Shown here one piece after another: positions 1 to 11,548 of a stretch of DNA of 64,000 nt. Position numbers and translations under genes: made by a program. The notes below the pieces were generated by a model. It was not told where the DNA came from. It made no database searches and was given only the letters and a program-made list of their open reading frames with translations. The stretch spans positions 79,727-143,726 of the forward strand of contig NZ_JSXC01000018.1 of the NCBI RefSeq assembly GCF_000803215.1. The letters are read 5' to 3'. Numbering within the stretch: position 1 is the stretch's first letter; every line of letters starts with the position of its first letter. This stretch comes from Pectobacterium fontis. GTDB taxonomy: Bacteria > Pseudomonadota > Gammaproteobacteria > Enterobacterales > Enterobacteriaceae.

Positions 1-1269
1 CATAATCTCGCTTAATATCCGGTATTCAGGGTGTGTCTGATAGAACGTGAGCGTGACCTCGGTTAACCCTTTAGGCATGGCGTGCGGCACGTCGGGGTGA
101 TGATGATGCCAGCGCGGCAGCAGGCTATAGGCGGGCGACCAGTCGCGCTGATTGCTGGCGTTGGCATGGTTGAGTAGCGAAATTGGGTTAAATACTTGCC
201 TGAGCCATTGCTGGGCGTCCGGGCGTGAGGCTAACGGTGAACGTTTGTCGAACAGTAGGAAATAGCCCCCTTCTTCCATCCGGCTTTCCAACTGTTCGTG
301 ACGAGAATTGTCAGACTGAAGTTGGATGGATACCGGCATTTCCTCCGGTTCGTCTGGCAGTACCCAGATATTGACCTCATCAATCAGCGCCCGATAGCCA
401 AAGTAATCATCAAAGGCGCGAATTTTCAACTGATTACTGTTATTGCGCACCACGGCATACGGGCCGGTGCCAATCGGGTGCTGGGCAAAATCCGGTAGCG
501 TTTGCCACTCTTGCGGTAAAACCATGGCATGTACGCTACCTAAGAGCCACGGTAGCCATTTATCCGGGCTGTGCAGCCGAATATCAATGACAAACGGCAT
601 CGGCGACGTGACGGCTTCAAGATGAGAAAAGAGCGGAAGCGGGGTAAGACGCGAGAGTGACGCAGTGATGTCATCCATCGTGAGTTCGCGTCCATGATGA
701 AAACGGATCGCCGGGCGCAGATAGAAACGCCAATGCAGGGGAGAGAGCATCTGCCAATGGTGAGCCAGATCGGGTTCAACTTCCCCGTTTTCCTCATTTA
801 TATGCGTCAGGCCGCTGAAAATTTGCCGTGCGATGTGCATCTCTGAACGCCGTAGCGCCGAACCGGGGAGTAAATTGCGTAACGGACGGTAATACAAGAT
901 GCGCAGAATATGCTTTCCTTGCCGGAAGCTTCGCCCAAGGTGGGCGAGTAACATCTGGCGTACCGCTTCTTTATCCCCGACCAACTGCACCAACTGCTCA
1001 ATGCGATCCTGTTCCAGCAGATCCTCGGCACGCTGCTGCTGTAGCGCTAATCCGGTATAGACGAAGGAGAGCTGAGAGCGCTTTCCTCTTCCCGCCTCAG
1101 CCTGCCAGATGAGCCAGCCTTCCTGCTGCATCGCGTTCAGTAGTGAGCGAATGTGACGGCGGGAACAGTTCAGTACTCCGGTTAGCTCTTGCAGCGTGGT
1201 ATCGGTAGCCTGTCCCTGAAAGTGTTGCCACAGGCGGATGAACTGCTGTTGTAGTCGAGGAGAAGACAT
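1..1269 (-). CDS. sgrR: SgrR, transcriptional activator of sgrS (partial, C-terminus outside window)
   Basis: The reading frame is open from the ATG at 1269 down to the left edge, giving the first 423 codons of a protein that is about 551 aa in E. coli. The N-terminus ([14 protein letters not shown]) starts a winged-helix DNA-binding domain of about 110 residues, with a '[17 protein letters not shown]' recognition helix region. A solute-binding-protein family 5-like domain follows, which in SgrR is thought to sense phosphosugar stress. SgrR is known to activate sgrS, and here it diverges from an sgrS/sgrT locus, so the pairing is preserved. The cut end is only the window edge, not a truncation. 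Confidence 0.93.
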   Translation of the reverse strand, partial: MSSPRLQQQFIRLWQHFQGQATDTTLQELTGVLNCSRRHIRSLLNAMQQEGWLIWQAEAGRGKRSQLSFVYTGLALQQQRAEDLLEQDRIEQLVQLVGDKEAVRQMLLAHLGRSFRQGKHILRILYYRPLRNLLPGSALRRSEMHIARQIFSGLTHINEENGEVEPDLAHHWQMLSPLHWRFYLRPAIRFHHGRELTMDDITASLSRLTPLPLFSHLEAVTSPMPFVIDIRLHSPDKWLPWLLGSVHAMVLPQEWQTLPDFAQHPIGTGPYAVVRNNSNQLKIRAFDDYFGYRALIDEVNIWVLPDEPEEMPVSIQLQSDNSRHEQLESRMEEGGYFLLFDKRSPLASRPDAQQWLRQVFNPISLLNHANASNQRDWSPAYSLLPRWHHHHPDVPHAMPKGLTEVTLTFYQTHPEYRILSEIM

Positions 1270-1359
1270 AAAAGAGGAACTCCCTGCACTAAAGTCATCA
1301 ATTTATCTTTCCCTATATTACGTCGATACTTTCTTACAAGGAAAGAGAGGAGGTGGCTT

Positions 1360-1524
1360 ATGGCGCTTTCCCGTTTGTACCCGTTCTATCGAACCTACTT
1401 ATCGAACTGTAAAGCAACATGGTTGCGATGGATGTCTCCCCGGCAGCGCATCGCGTTATTGCAGCAGGCGACGCAGTGGCACCTGAAAGACATGTCCGAC
1501 GACGAGTATCGTCATTGGCTCTAG
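1360..1524 (+). CDS. sgrT: SgrT, small inhibitor of glucose PTS transporter, encoded within SgrS
   Basis: A 54-codon frame starts with ATG at 1360 behind a GGAGG Shine-Dalgarno sequence (1349-1353). The peptide contains FYRTYLSNCKATWLRWMSP and QRIALLQQATQW, which match the E. coli SgrT pattern (Tyr-x2-Tyr, Lys-Ala/Leu-x-Trp-Leu-Arg-Trp, Gln-Arg, Gln-Trp). It is about 11 residues longer than E. coli SgrT (43 aa): it extends at both ends, including a C-terminal tail HLKDMSDDEYRHWL. SgrT is known to inhibit PtsG (EIICB-Glc) activity directly. It is too short for standard gene callers and is often missed. Confidence 0.85.
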   Translation: MALSRLYPFYRTYLSNCKATWLRWMSPRQRIALLQQATQWHLKDMSDDEYRHWL

Positions 1525-1567
1525 GTGGTGTGAAGAAAGGTATTCTGAGTAATGGTGACATTTCACC

Positions 1568-1598
1568 AGCCAGCGAGGTTTTTCGCTGGCTTTTTTTA
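1568..1598 (+). terminator. Intrinsic terminator of sgrS
   Basis: A perfect 9-bp stem, AGCCAGCGA/TCGCTGGCT, with a 6-nt loop, is followed directly by seven more T residues. It defines the 3' end of SgrS. Confidence 0.92.
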
Positions 1599-1893
1599 TG
1601 GTGCTAATCTGGCTATGCCAGAGGGGGTGAAGGGTAAAGAGATATCCGCGGCATTTTTCACGTAAATTTCTCGGGCAATGGAATAGCGTAATACGCTTGC
1701 GCGCAGCCTCGCAAAAGCAGGTTGACGAACCGTGCAGAAGGGGAACGATTTAGGCAGGATGACTCCTGGTAGCGTAAAAATGGCGTCGGGATGTCGATCT
1801 GCTTCTGATAGAATCTGTGAAGCAGGCATGTTGTTTCTGGCACCCTGGTTTTTTTGCCAGAGCAATTTTGTACAAAGAGTAGGGGGTTAACGC

Positions 1894-2733
1894 GTGCAGA
1901 AAACGCCAGTCGTGCAAGAGCAGACCACTTTCAGACATCTGGAAGCACTCGGCGGTCTGGATATGTTGCAGGCGCAGTATTACCAGCAGCGTTTTCCTCG
2001 TCATGTTCATGATACCTATTGCATCAGCGTGATTGAGCAGGGCGCTCAGCGTTTTTATCGCTCTGGTGCAGAACATGTTGCGCCTAAAGGCGACATTATT
2101 CTGGTGAATGCAGACGATGTGCACACGGGGAGCGCTGAGGTAGAAACGGGTTGGGCTTATCGTGCTATTTATCCGCATCCCGACCTTTTCCGCTCGATTA
2201 ATCGGGATCTGCAACGCGCAAAAGCGTCCATTCCGTGGTTTCCCGATGCCGTTGTCCACGACCCCGGATTGTCCGAACAGTTGCTCATGACCTTCACTAT
2301 GCTGGCTCAGCCGGGCAATATGCTATTGAAAGAAACGCTGCTGCTGTCGTCATTAACCTGGCTGACGATGCGCTATAGCAAGACGCGTTTGACGCCACCG
2401 ATGTTGCCCGTGGCGACCCAAAATATCCTGAACGTGAAAGCCTTTATGGATAGCTATCCCGAGAGAGAACTGGCGCTTGTCGAATTGGCCGCGCTGGCTG
2501 AGCTTAGCGTATGGCACTTCTTACGGCAGTTTAAAGCCGTTGTTGGTATTACGCCCCACGCTTATTTGATTCAGGCTCGTCTGCGTAAGGCGAAAGCCCT
2601 GTTGCGTCAAGGCAATGCTATTCCCGATGTTTCCGTGCTGTGCGGTTTTACCGATCAGAGCCATTTCCATCGGCATTTCAAACATTCATTGGGATTGACG
2701 CCAGGTGAGTTTGCTAAAGGTAATTCACGCTAA
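1894..2733 (+). CDS. AraC-family transcriptional regulator with N-terminal cupin
   Basis: The protein has 279 aa and starts with GTG at 1894 behind AGGGGG (1881-1886). The N-terminal half is an AraC-type cupin (HVHDTY at residues 37-42; GDIILVNADDVHTG). The C-terminal about 100 residues hold the two helix-turn-helix motifs of AraC regulators (LAALAELSVWHFLRQF ... VSVLCGFTDQSHFHRHFK) and end LGLTPGEF. It lies 99 bp upstream of, and in the same direction as, azlC-azlD, so it is probably the local regulator of that exporter. The ligand is unknown. An imperfect hairpin (TCTGGCA/TGCCAGA, about 1834-1859) lies in its leader. Confidence 0.85.
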   Translation: MQKTPVVQEQTTFRHLEALGGLDMLQAQYYQQRFPRHVHDTYCISVIEQGAQRFYRSGAEHVAPKGDIILVNADDVHTGSAEVETGWAYRAIYPHPDLFRSINRDLQRAKASIPWFPDAVVHDPGLSEQLLMTFTMLAQPGNMLLKETLLLSSLTWLTMRYSKTRLTPPMLPVATQNILNVKAFMDSYPERELALVELAALAELSVWHFLRQFKAVVGITPHAYLIQARLRKAKALLRQGNAIPDVSVLCGFTDQSHFHRHFKHSLGLTPGEFAKGNSR

Positions 2734-2832
2734 ACGCCACGCCGATTCTGGGCACAGCAAATTTATCCAATACTCGTCAAAAACGTTTTGTTAGTTTTCC
2801 GCTATCGATTTATTTGTGGTAGCGCCTGTTAT

Positions 2833-3567
2833 ATGGAAAACACCGTAGCACCTTCATCGTCTGGATTAAAAGATAGCAGTAGCCCGTGGAAGCATTTTAT
2901 GACTGGCGTAGTTGAAATGCTCCCTCTTTGTTTATCTGTTGTGCCCTGGGGTATTTTGGCTGGCTCGATGGCCATTCAGTCGGGGTTATCTGTCGCGCAA
3001 AGTATCGGGATGTCTGCGATTATGTTTGCCGGGGCGGCACAATTAGTCTCGTTGGGATTACTTGTATCCGGGGCGAATGTCGCGACACTACTCATTTCCG
3101 TTTTTTTTATCACCGCACAGCATCTTATATATGGTCTGACGCTACGCGAATACGTTTCAACATTGAGATTAAGCAAACGACTTCCTATCGGATATCTATT
3201 ATCCGATGAACTTTTTGCACTCAGTGAAAAGAAAGACAGGAAGAATAATGTCAGCGCCAGTTATTTAATCGGTGCGGGTTTCACCTTTTATATTTTTTGG
3301 AATATCTTCAGCATTCTTGGGGTAGTCATGGCGTCTTCCGTACCTGACTTAGACAAGTATCACCTTGATTACTCTATTGTTGCCACCTTCATTACCATCG
3401 TTGTGCCGATGATAAAGAAGATCAGTACCTTCGCGGGTGTCCTGTTTTCTCTGCTGTTGTCGATGCTATTGAGCTATTTCAAGGTAGACGGCGCCATTGC
3501 TATCGCTGGTGTTAGCGGCATGTTTTTTTCTGTATTCATCGCGACTTTGCTTAAGGAAGAAAAATGA
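2833..3567 (+). CDS. AzlC-family branched-chain amino acid exporter large subunit
   Basis: The protein has 244 aa from the ATG at 2833 (MENTVAPSSSG). An upstream in-frame TTG at 2788 would add 15 residues but looks less likely. After a hydrophilic N-terminus come several hydrophobic segments with typical AzlC/YgaZ features: EMLPLCLSVVPWGILAG, FAGAAQLVSLGLL, and SDELFALS near the middle. AzlC-type proteins act with AzlD-type partners as inner-membrane exporters of valine, leucine or related compounds. The 3' end overlaps azlD by four bases (ATGA), which implies translational coupling. The substrate cannot be read from sequence. Confidence 0.85.
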   Translation: MENTVAPSSSGLKDSSSPWKHFMTGVVEMLPLCLSVVPWGILAGSMAIQSGLSVAQSIGMSAIMFAGAAQLVSLGLLVSGANVATLLISVFFITAQHLIYGLTLREYVSTLRLSKRLPIGYLLSDELFALSEKKDRKNNVSASYLIGAGFTFYIFWNIFSILGVVMASSVPDLDKYHLDYSIVATFITIVVPMIKKISTFAGVLFSLLLSMLLSYFKVDGAIAIAGVSGMFFSVFIATLLKEEK

Positions 3568-3875
3568 GCTGGCTATTAATAGTTATTCTGGCAGGGATCG
3601 TATTTTTTAATCGCTATATTTTTCTTGAACCCGCTGTGCCGGTAAGAATTCCGGTTTTACTGCATCGTGCATTAAAGTATTCCGCGCCTTGCTTACTCAC
3701 TGCGATTTGTGGACCAATTATCTTGATGGAAAACAGTGTGCTTCGCGTATTTCCTGATAACCCGTATTTTCTCGGCGCTATTGTCAGTGTGGTAATTTCC
3801 TTTTTTATCCGAAATATGGTGGTCGCCGTACTCTTCAGTATGCTGGCTTTTTATCTGATTACCGCTCTACTGTAA
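3564..3875 (+). CDS. AzlD-family exporter small subunit
   Basis: This is a small hydrophobic protein of 103 aa with about four membrane segments (LLIVILAGIVFFNRYIFL, YSAPCLLTAICGPIIL, FLGAIVSVVISFFI, MVVAVLFSMLAFYLIT). Size, overlap with azlC and topology match AzlD/YgaH, the required partner of AzlC-type exporters. It ends the three-gene AraC-azlC-azlD cassette. Confidence 0.83.
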   Translation: MSWLLIVILAGIVFFNRYIFLEPAVPVRIPVLLHRALKYSAPCLLTAICGPIILMENSVLRVFPDNPYFLGAIVSVVISFFIRNMVVAVLFSMLAFYLITALL

Positions 3876-4088
3876 TTTCCTCTTTCCTGGCAAAAGAAAA
3901 AGCCCGCAATAATAAAGTGCCGGTTCAAACTGTTGATGAACCTATTTGCCGAACGAAAACGGGAGTAACGGAATAGAAGAGTAAAGCGTTTGCGCCATGG
4001 ATGGCGCAAGCCGAGCGCACAGGGATGTGTTTACAGCGTCTTTACGATCTATCCGTTACTGCCGCTCGATGGACTTTGTTAGCCCCCG

Positions 4089-4114
4089 AAGCCCGCAGGA
4101 AACCGTGCGGGCTT
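4089..4114 (-). terminator. Candidate terminator of the leuABCD operon
   Basis: A GC-rich inverted repeat, AAGCCCGCA/TGCGGGCTT with an 8-nt loop, lies 22 bp past the leuD stop. No strong T tract follows on the minus strand, so it may be a Rho-assisted site or a 3'-end stabiliser rather than a full intrinsic terminator. The 260 bp between azlD and leuD otherwise hold nothing I recognise. Confidence 0.5.
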
Positions 4115-4135
4115 GGGTCTGACTGTCATGCCGAA

Positions 4136-4738
4136 TCAGTTCAAAAAGGCAGGCTGATTCTTTTCATACTCGGTAATTGATGCTTCGTGTTGCAGCGTCA
4201 GGCCGATGCTGTCTAATCCGTTGATCATGCAGTGGCGGCGAAAGCTGTCGATTTCAAACGGGTAGCGTTTGCTGCCTGCCTGAACGATCTGATTCTCCAG
4301 ATCGACGGTGAAAGTTATCCCTTCCTGAGCATCAACCTGTTTAAACAGTTCATCCACTTCTTCATCGCTCAACTTCACGGGCAGTAACTGGTTGTTAAAC
4401 GAGTTGCCATAGAAGATATCGGCAAAGCTTGGGGCGATAACGACTTTGAAACCGTAATCGGTCAGCGCCCACGGCGCGTGCTCACGGGAAGAGCCACAGC
4501 CGAAGTTTTCCCGCGCCAGCAGGATACTCGCACCTTTGTAATGCGGCTGGTTCAGCACAAACTCAGGGTTGGGCTGTTGACCCGCATCGTCCAGAAAGCG
4601 CCAGTCGTGAAACAAATGTTGCCCGAAACCGGTACGCGTCACCTTTTGCAGAAACTGCTTGGGAATAATGGCATCGGTATCGACGTTAGCGGCATCCAGA
4701 GGAACCACCAGACCAGTGTGTTGGGTAAATTTAGCCAT
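4136..4738 (-). CDS. leuD: 3-isopropylmalate dehydratase small subunit LeuD
   Basis: The protein has 200 aa (E. coli 201). The N-terminus [30 protein letters not shown] and the [13 protein letters not shown] motif are diagnostic of the aconitase swivel domain of LeuD. With LeuC it isomerises 2-isopropylmalate to 3-isopropylmalate in leucine synthesis. It is the last gene of the operon, 13 bp after leuC. Confidence 0.97.
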   Translation of the reverse strand: MAKFTQHTGLVVPLDAANVDTDAIIPKQFLQKVTRTGFGQHLFHDWRFLDDAGQQPNPEFVLNQPHYKGASILLARENFGCGSSREHAPWALTDYGFKVVIAPSFADIFYGNSFNNQLLPVKLSDEEVDELFKQVDAQEGITFTVDLENQIVQAGSKRYPFEIDSFRRHCMINGLDSIGLTLQHEASITEYEKNQPAFLN

Positions 4739-4751
4739 GTCGGTTTCTCTC

Positions 4752-6152
4752 TTAATTCAACTCGCGAACGTCGGCAAAGCGACCCGTTACCGCCGCAGCC
4801 GCAGCCATTGCGGGGCTGACCAGATGGGTGCGTCCTGCGCGCCCCTGACGGCCTTCAAAGTTACGGTTGCTGGTGGAGGCACAGCGCTCGCCGGGGTTCA
4901 GGCGGTCATTGTTCATCGCCAGACACATCGAGCAGCCCGGTAAGCGCCACTCAAAACCGGCCTCAATGAACACCTTATCCAACCCTTCCAGCTCCGCCAT
5001 GGTTTTTACCGGACCCGAACCGGGAACGACAATTGCCTGAACGCCTACGGCGACTTTACGCCCTTTGGCGATTTCTGCTGCTGCGCGTAAATCTTCAATG
5101 CGCGAGTTGGTGCAGGAACCAATGAAGACTTTATCGATCTTCACGTCGGTCAGCTTAATACCGGGTTGCAGATCCATATAAGCCAGCGCTTTGGCGGCGG
5201 AGGCGCGCTCTACCGGATCGCTGAACGAATCAGGGCTTGGGATTTCCTGATTGACGGCGATAACCTGACCGGGGTTGGTGCCCCAGGTGACCTGTGGCGC
5301 GATCTGCGCGGCGTCCAGCGTGACAACCGTGTCAAACTGCGCGTCATCATCGGATTTCAGCGTATTCCAGTAGGCGACGGCGGCGTCCCAGTTGGCGTCT
5401 TTCGGCGCAAACTGGCGGCCTTTCAGGTAGTTGAACGTGGTTTCATCCGGCGCAACCAGACCTGCTTTCGCACCCATCTCAATCGCCATGTTGCACAGCG
5501 TCATACGGCCTTCCATGCTCAGCGCGCGAATCGCTTTACCACAAAATTCAACCACATGACCCGTGCCGCCTGCGCTACCGGTTGTACCGATGATCGCCAG
5601 CACGATGTCTTTCGCGGTGATGCCGTGTGGGGCGTCACCCGTGACTTCAATCTTCATGGTTTTGGCGCGACCCTGCTTCAGAGTTTGCGTCGCCAGTACA
5701 TGTTCCACTTCCGACGTGCCGATACCGAAAGCTAACGAACCAAATGCACCGTGTGTCGCCGTGTGGGAGTCACCGCAGACGATGGTCATACCCGGCAGCG
5801 TCATCCCTTGTTCAGGGCCGATAACGTGAACAATACCCTGATACGGGTGGTTCAGGTCATACAGTTGCACGCCGAATTCTGCACAGTTTTTGATTAATTC
5901 CTGCATCTGAATGCGGGCCATCTCGCCACTGGCGTTGATGTCTTTGGTCTGCGTGGAGACGTTGTGGTCCATCGTCGCGAAGGTTTTCCCCGGCTGACGA
6001 ACCTGACGGCCCATCGCACGCAGGCCGTCAAAAGCCTGCGGGGAGGTGACTTCGTGCACCAGATGTCTGTCGATATACAGCAGCGGCGTTTCGTTCGGTG
6101 CTTCATGAACCACATGTGCGTCGAACAATTTTTGATATAACGTCTTACCCAT
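4752..6152 (-). CDS. leuC: 3-isopropylmalate dehydratase large subunit LeuC
   Basis: The protein has 466 aa, the usual length. It carries the aconitase-family motifs [26 protein letters not shown] and the three [4Fe-4S] cysteines: one in GSCTNSR (near residue 347) and two in the CSMC motif (near 407 and 410). It partners LeuD. The start lies two bases after the leuB stop, so translation is probably coupled. Confidence 0.97.
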   Translation of the reverse strand: MGKTLYQKLFDAHVVHEAPNETPLLYIDRHLVHEVTSPQAFDGLRAMGRQVRQPGKTFATMDHNVSTQTKDINASGEMARIQMQELIKNCAEFGVQLYDLNHPYQGIVHVIGPEQGMTLPGMTIVCGDSHTATHGAFGSLAFGIGTSEVEHVLATQTLKQGRAKTMKIEVTGDAPHGITAKDIVLAIIGTTGSAGGTGHVVEFCGKAIRALSMEGRMTLCNMAIEMGAKAGLVAPDETTFNYLKGRQFAPKDANWDAAVAYWNTLKSDDDAQFDTVVTLDAAQIAPQVTWGTNPGQVIAVNQEIPSPDSFSDPVERASAAKALAYMDLQPGIKLTDVKIDKVFIGSCTNSRIEDLRAAAEIAKGRKVAVGVQAIVVPGSGPVKTMAELEGLDKVFIEAGFEWRLPGCSMCLAMNNDRLNPGERCASTSNRNFEGRQGRAGRTHLVSPAMAAAAAVTGRFADVRELN

Positions 6153-6154
6153 GG

Positions 6155-8844
<2,690 letters not shown>

Positions 8845-8893
8845 GGGTTTAGTTCCTTGTCGTGTCTACTTTTGTACTTGGCGCTTGGCGAGT

Positions 8894-8925
8894 AAAAAAA
8901 AACCCGCGCATCAGCGCGGGTTTTT
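8894..8925 (-). terminator. leu operon attenuator terminator
   Basis: On the minus strand a stem of AAACCCGCGC with GCGCGGGTTT around a short loop (TGAT region) is followed by a run of nine T residues. It lies between the leuL stop and leuA, the position of the leu attenuator. Confidence 0.9.
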
Positions 8926-8944
8926 GTATCGTGTGGCGAGAAAC

Positions 8945-9028
8945 TTAGTTCTGAACTCTGCCCACAAACCTACCGCGCAAGAAGGATGCGTTTAGTAGTA
9001 GGCTTAGTAGGACAGTAAAATTGAACAT
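8945..9028 (-). CDS. leuL: leu operon leader peptide LeuL
   Basis: A 27-residue peptide begins MFNFTVLLSLLLNASFLRGR. It has two plus three Leu codons around one Ser, and all five are the rare codon CTA. The LLLNAS-LRGR stretch matches E. coli LeuL (LLLLNASSLRGR, from memory). Ribosome stalling at the CTA codons under leucine starvation should prevent formation of the downstream terminator. It is too short for standard gene callers. Confidence 0.9.
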   Translation of the reverse strand: MFNFTVLLSLLLNASFLRGRFVGRVQN

Positions 9029-9062
9029 GGCGTCTCGTCATCTAAAATTCGGCGTTCCCTTA

Positions 9063-9091
9063 TTGGTACGCGATTATCAGGGTTATGTCAA
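9063..9091 (-). promoter_or_regulatory. Candidate leuL-leuA promoter
   Basis: A perfect -35 TTGACA (minus strand, 9086-9091) lies 58 bp upstream of the leuL start. At 17 bp the -10 would be TACCAA (9063-9068), which is weak, so the exact -10 is uncertain. The rest of the 227-bp leuL to synthetase gap shows no other clear element. Confidence 0.45.
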
Positions 9092-9255
9092 CGTTTGATT
9101 GATGTGACGTGTGTCAAGTAAACCAGCGATAGCCTGCGACGAATGAACGAAAGAACGTTGCGGTTTTGAACAATGACGGTAGACTGCACGCCAAATAATA
9201 TACAGATGTACGCTGAAACGCTGTCACTTCATTTCCCTTATAAATTCTTTTGCAG

Positions 9256-11061
9256 ATGACTAATCATTTACAGCCATATCATGTGGTGCACCGGGTTCAA
9301 GATCAGATCAATCACTGCGCAGGCCGTATTACGCTGCGTGAGTGGACGCCTACGGGCGAGCAGCAACTCACCTGGACACAGGCAGGGCAGCGCATTCAGC
9401 GCATTGCCAGCGCGCTGTTAGCGCTGGGCGTGGATGTCCAGGAGCGGGTGGCGATTTTCTCCTATAACTCGATGAATTGGTCGCTGGCCGATCTGGCGCT
9501 GCTGCACCTGCGGGCGATTAGCGTGCCAATCTATGCCACGAATACGGCGGCACAGGCGGCGTTCATCATCAATGATGCCGATATCCGTACGATATTTGTC
9601 GGCGGTCAGGCGCAGTTGGATGCGCTGCTGGCACTGCGCGACACCTGTCCACAACTGCGCAATATCATCGTGATGGATGAAGGCGTTAACCTACGCGGTA
9701 TCGACATTGCGCAATCTCTGGGTGAATTTGAAGCGCAGGCGGTAGACGATTTCTGGCGTGATGAATGGCAAAAGCGCATCGACAGTCGCGATCTCAACGA
9801 TCTGTTTACGCTGATTTATACTTCCGGCACCACTGGTGAGCCGAAAGGCGTCATGTTGGATTATACCAATATAGCGATGCAGCTTAAGCTGCACGACGAT
9901 CGTCTGGATATGTCAGAAAACGACGTATCGCTCTGTTTCTTGCCGCTTTCTCATGTGTTTGAGCGTGCATGGAGCTTTGTCATTATGCACCGTGGTGCGC
10001 AGAACGTGTATCTCAGCAACACGAATCTGGTGCGTGATGCGATGCAGGCGGTGAAGCCTACCGTGATGTGCGCTGTTCCGCGTTTTTATGAGAAGGTTTA
10101 CAGCGCCATTCATGAAAAAGTGGCACAGGCTCCCTGGTATCGCCAGCGGATCTTCAACTGGGCTGTTGCGCAGGGGCGGCATGCTTTTCTGGCGAGTCAG
10201 GCTGGGAAAAAAGGTGGGATCTTCCACCGCGTGATGCACCGCTATGCCGACCGACTGGTGTTAGGGAAACTGCGCCAGCTTCTGGGGGGCGAAATTCGCT
10301 TTATGCCCGCAGCGGGGGCGCGACTGGATGACAACATCATTCTGTTTTTCCTATCGATTGGGATTCGCATCATTTATGGTTACGGTATGACCGAAACGTG
10401 CGCGACCGTCTCCTGCTGGGAAGAGAACCGTTTCCACTTAGGCTCGATTGGTACGCCGCTGCCGGGCATTGAAGTCCGTATTGGTGAGGAAAAAGAGATT
10501 CAGGTGCGTGGTGCAACCATCATGCGAGGTTATTTCCATCGTTCGCAGGAAACCGCAGAAACCTTTACCGAAGACGGCTGGTTGAAAACGGGAGATGCGG
10601 GTGAACTGGATGCCAACGGTAATTTGTTTATTACTGAGCGGTTGAAAGATCTGATGAAAACCTCGGGCGGTAAATATATCGCTCCGCAACATCTGGAAGG
10701 GACGCTGGGGCAGGACCGTTTTATCGAACAGGTGGCGATTATCGCGGATGCGCGCAAGTATGTGTCTGCGCTGATTGTTCCGTGTTTTGAAGCGCTGGAA
10801 GAATACGCTCGCTCCATCAATTTGAAGTACCACGATCGTCTGGAATTGCTGCGTCACAGCCATATTATTGAGCTGTTCGAACAGCGCCTGCGGGAAATGC
10901 AGAAAGAGCTTTCTCGCGTTGAGCAGGTGAAGAAATTCACACTGTTGCCGATGCCATTCTCGATGGAAAAAGGGGAACTGACGCCAACGCTCAAGCTACG
11001 CAGGAAGATCATCAACCAGCGTTACCAGTTGGAAATTGATGCGATGTACGCAGAGTCTTGA
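9256..11061 (+). CDS. AMP-forming long-chain acyl-CoA synthetase (FAA1/FadD15-like)
   Basis: This is an ANL-superfamily enzyme of about 601 aa. The AMP-binding P-loop LIYTSGTTGEPKGVML (around residue 190), the YGYGMTETCATVSC motif (A5), the TGDAGELDANGNLFITERLKD hinge (A8) and a C-terminal SGGKYIAPQHLEGTL segment are visible, typical of long-chain fatty-acid ligases of the COG1022 type. It would activate a fatty acid to acyl-CoA through an acyl-AMP. The start is ambiguous: TTG at 9250 or ATG at 9256, and neither has a good ribosome site. It sits between leuL and ilvI, where E. coli has leuO. The physiological substrate is unknown. Confidence 0.85.
   Translation: MTNHLQPYHVVHRVQDQINHCAGRITLREWTPTGEQQLTWTQAGQRIQRIASALLALGVDVQERVAIFSYNSMNWSLADLALLHLRAISVPIYATNTAAQAAFIINDADIRTIFVGGQAQLDALLALRDTCPQLRNIIVMDEGVNLRGIDIAQSLGEFEAQAVDDFWRDEWQKRIDSRDLNDLFTLIYTSGTTGEPKGVMLDYTNIAMQLKLHDDRLDMSENDVSLCFLPLSHVFERAWSFVIMHRGAQNVYLSNTNLVRDAMQAVKPTVMCAVPRFYEKVYSAIHEKVAQAPWYRQRIFNWAVAQGRHAFLASQAGKKGGIFHRVMHRYADRLVLGKLRQLLGGEIRFMPAAGARLDDNIILFFLSIGIRIIYGYGMTETCATVSCWEENRFHLGSIGTPLPGIEVRIGEEKEIQVRGATIMRGYFHRSQETAETFTEDGWLKTGDAGELDANGNLFITERLKDLMKTSGGKYIAPQHLEGTLGQDRFIEQVAIIADARKYVSALIVPCFEALEEYARSINLKYHDRLELLRHSHIIELFEQRLREMQKELSRVEQVKKFTLLPMPFSMEKGELTPTLKLRRKIINQRYQLEIDAMYAES

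Positions 11062-11548
<487 letters not shown>

Larger units (their letters stand above)
1325..1598 (+). ncRNA. sgrS: SgrS glucose-phosphate stress sRNA
   Basis: It diverges from sgrR, contains the sgrT reading frame and ends at a strong intrinsic terminator. The block TGAGTAATGGTG at 1546-1557 corresponds to the E. coli SgrS seed that pairs with the ptsG translation start (GAGTATTGGTG in E. coli, from memory). A small hairpin GGTGA/TCACC precedes the terminator, as expected for an Hfq-binding 3' end. The 5' end is inferred from a TATATT -10 at 1314-1319 and could be off by several bases. The family role is to block translation of, and destabilise, ptsG mRNA during sugar-phosphate stress. Confidence 0.82.

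Noticed and set aside
1596..1865. 89-codon minus-strand frame between sgrS and the AraC gene
   Set aside because: It runs into the sgrS terminator, has no family resemblance and no clear start signal. The 296-bp gap otherwise shows nothing definite.
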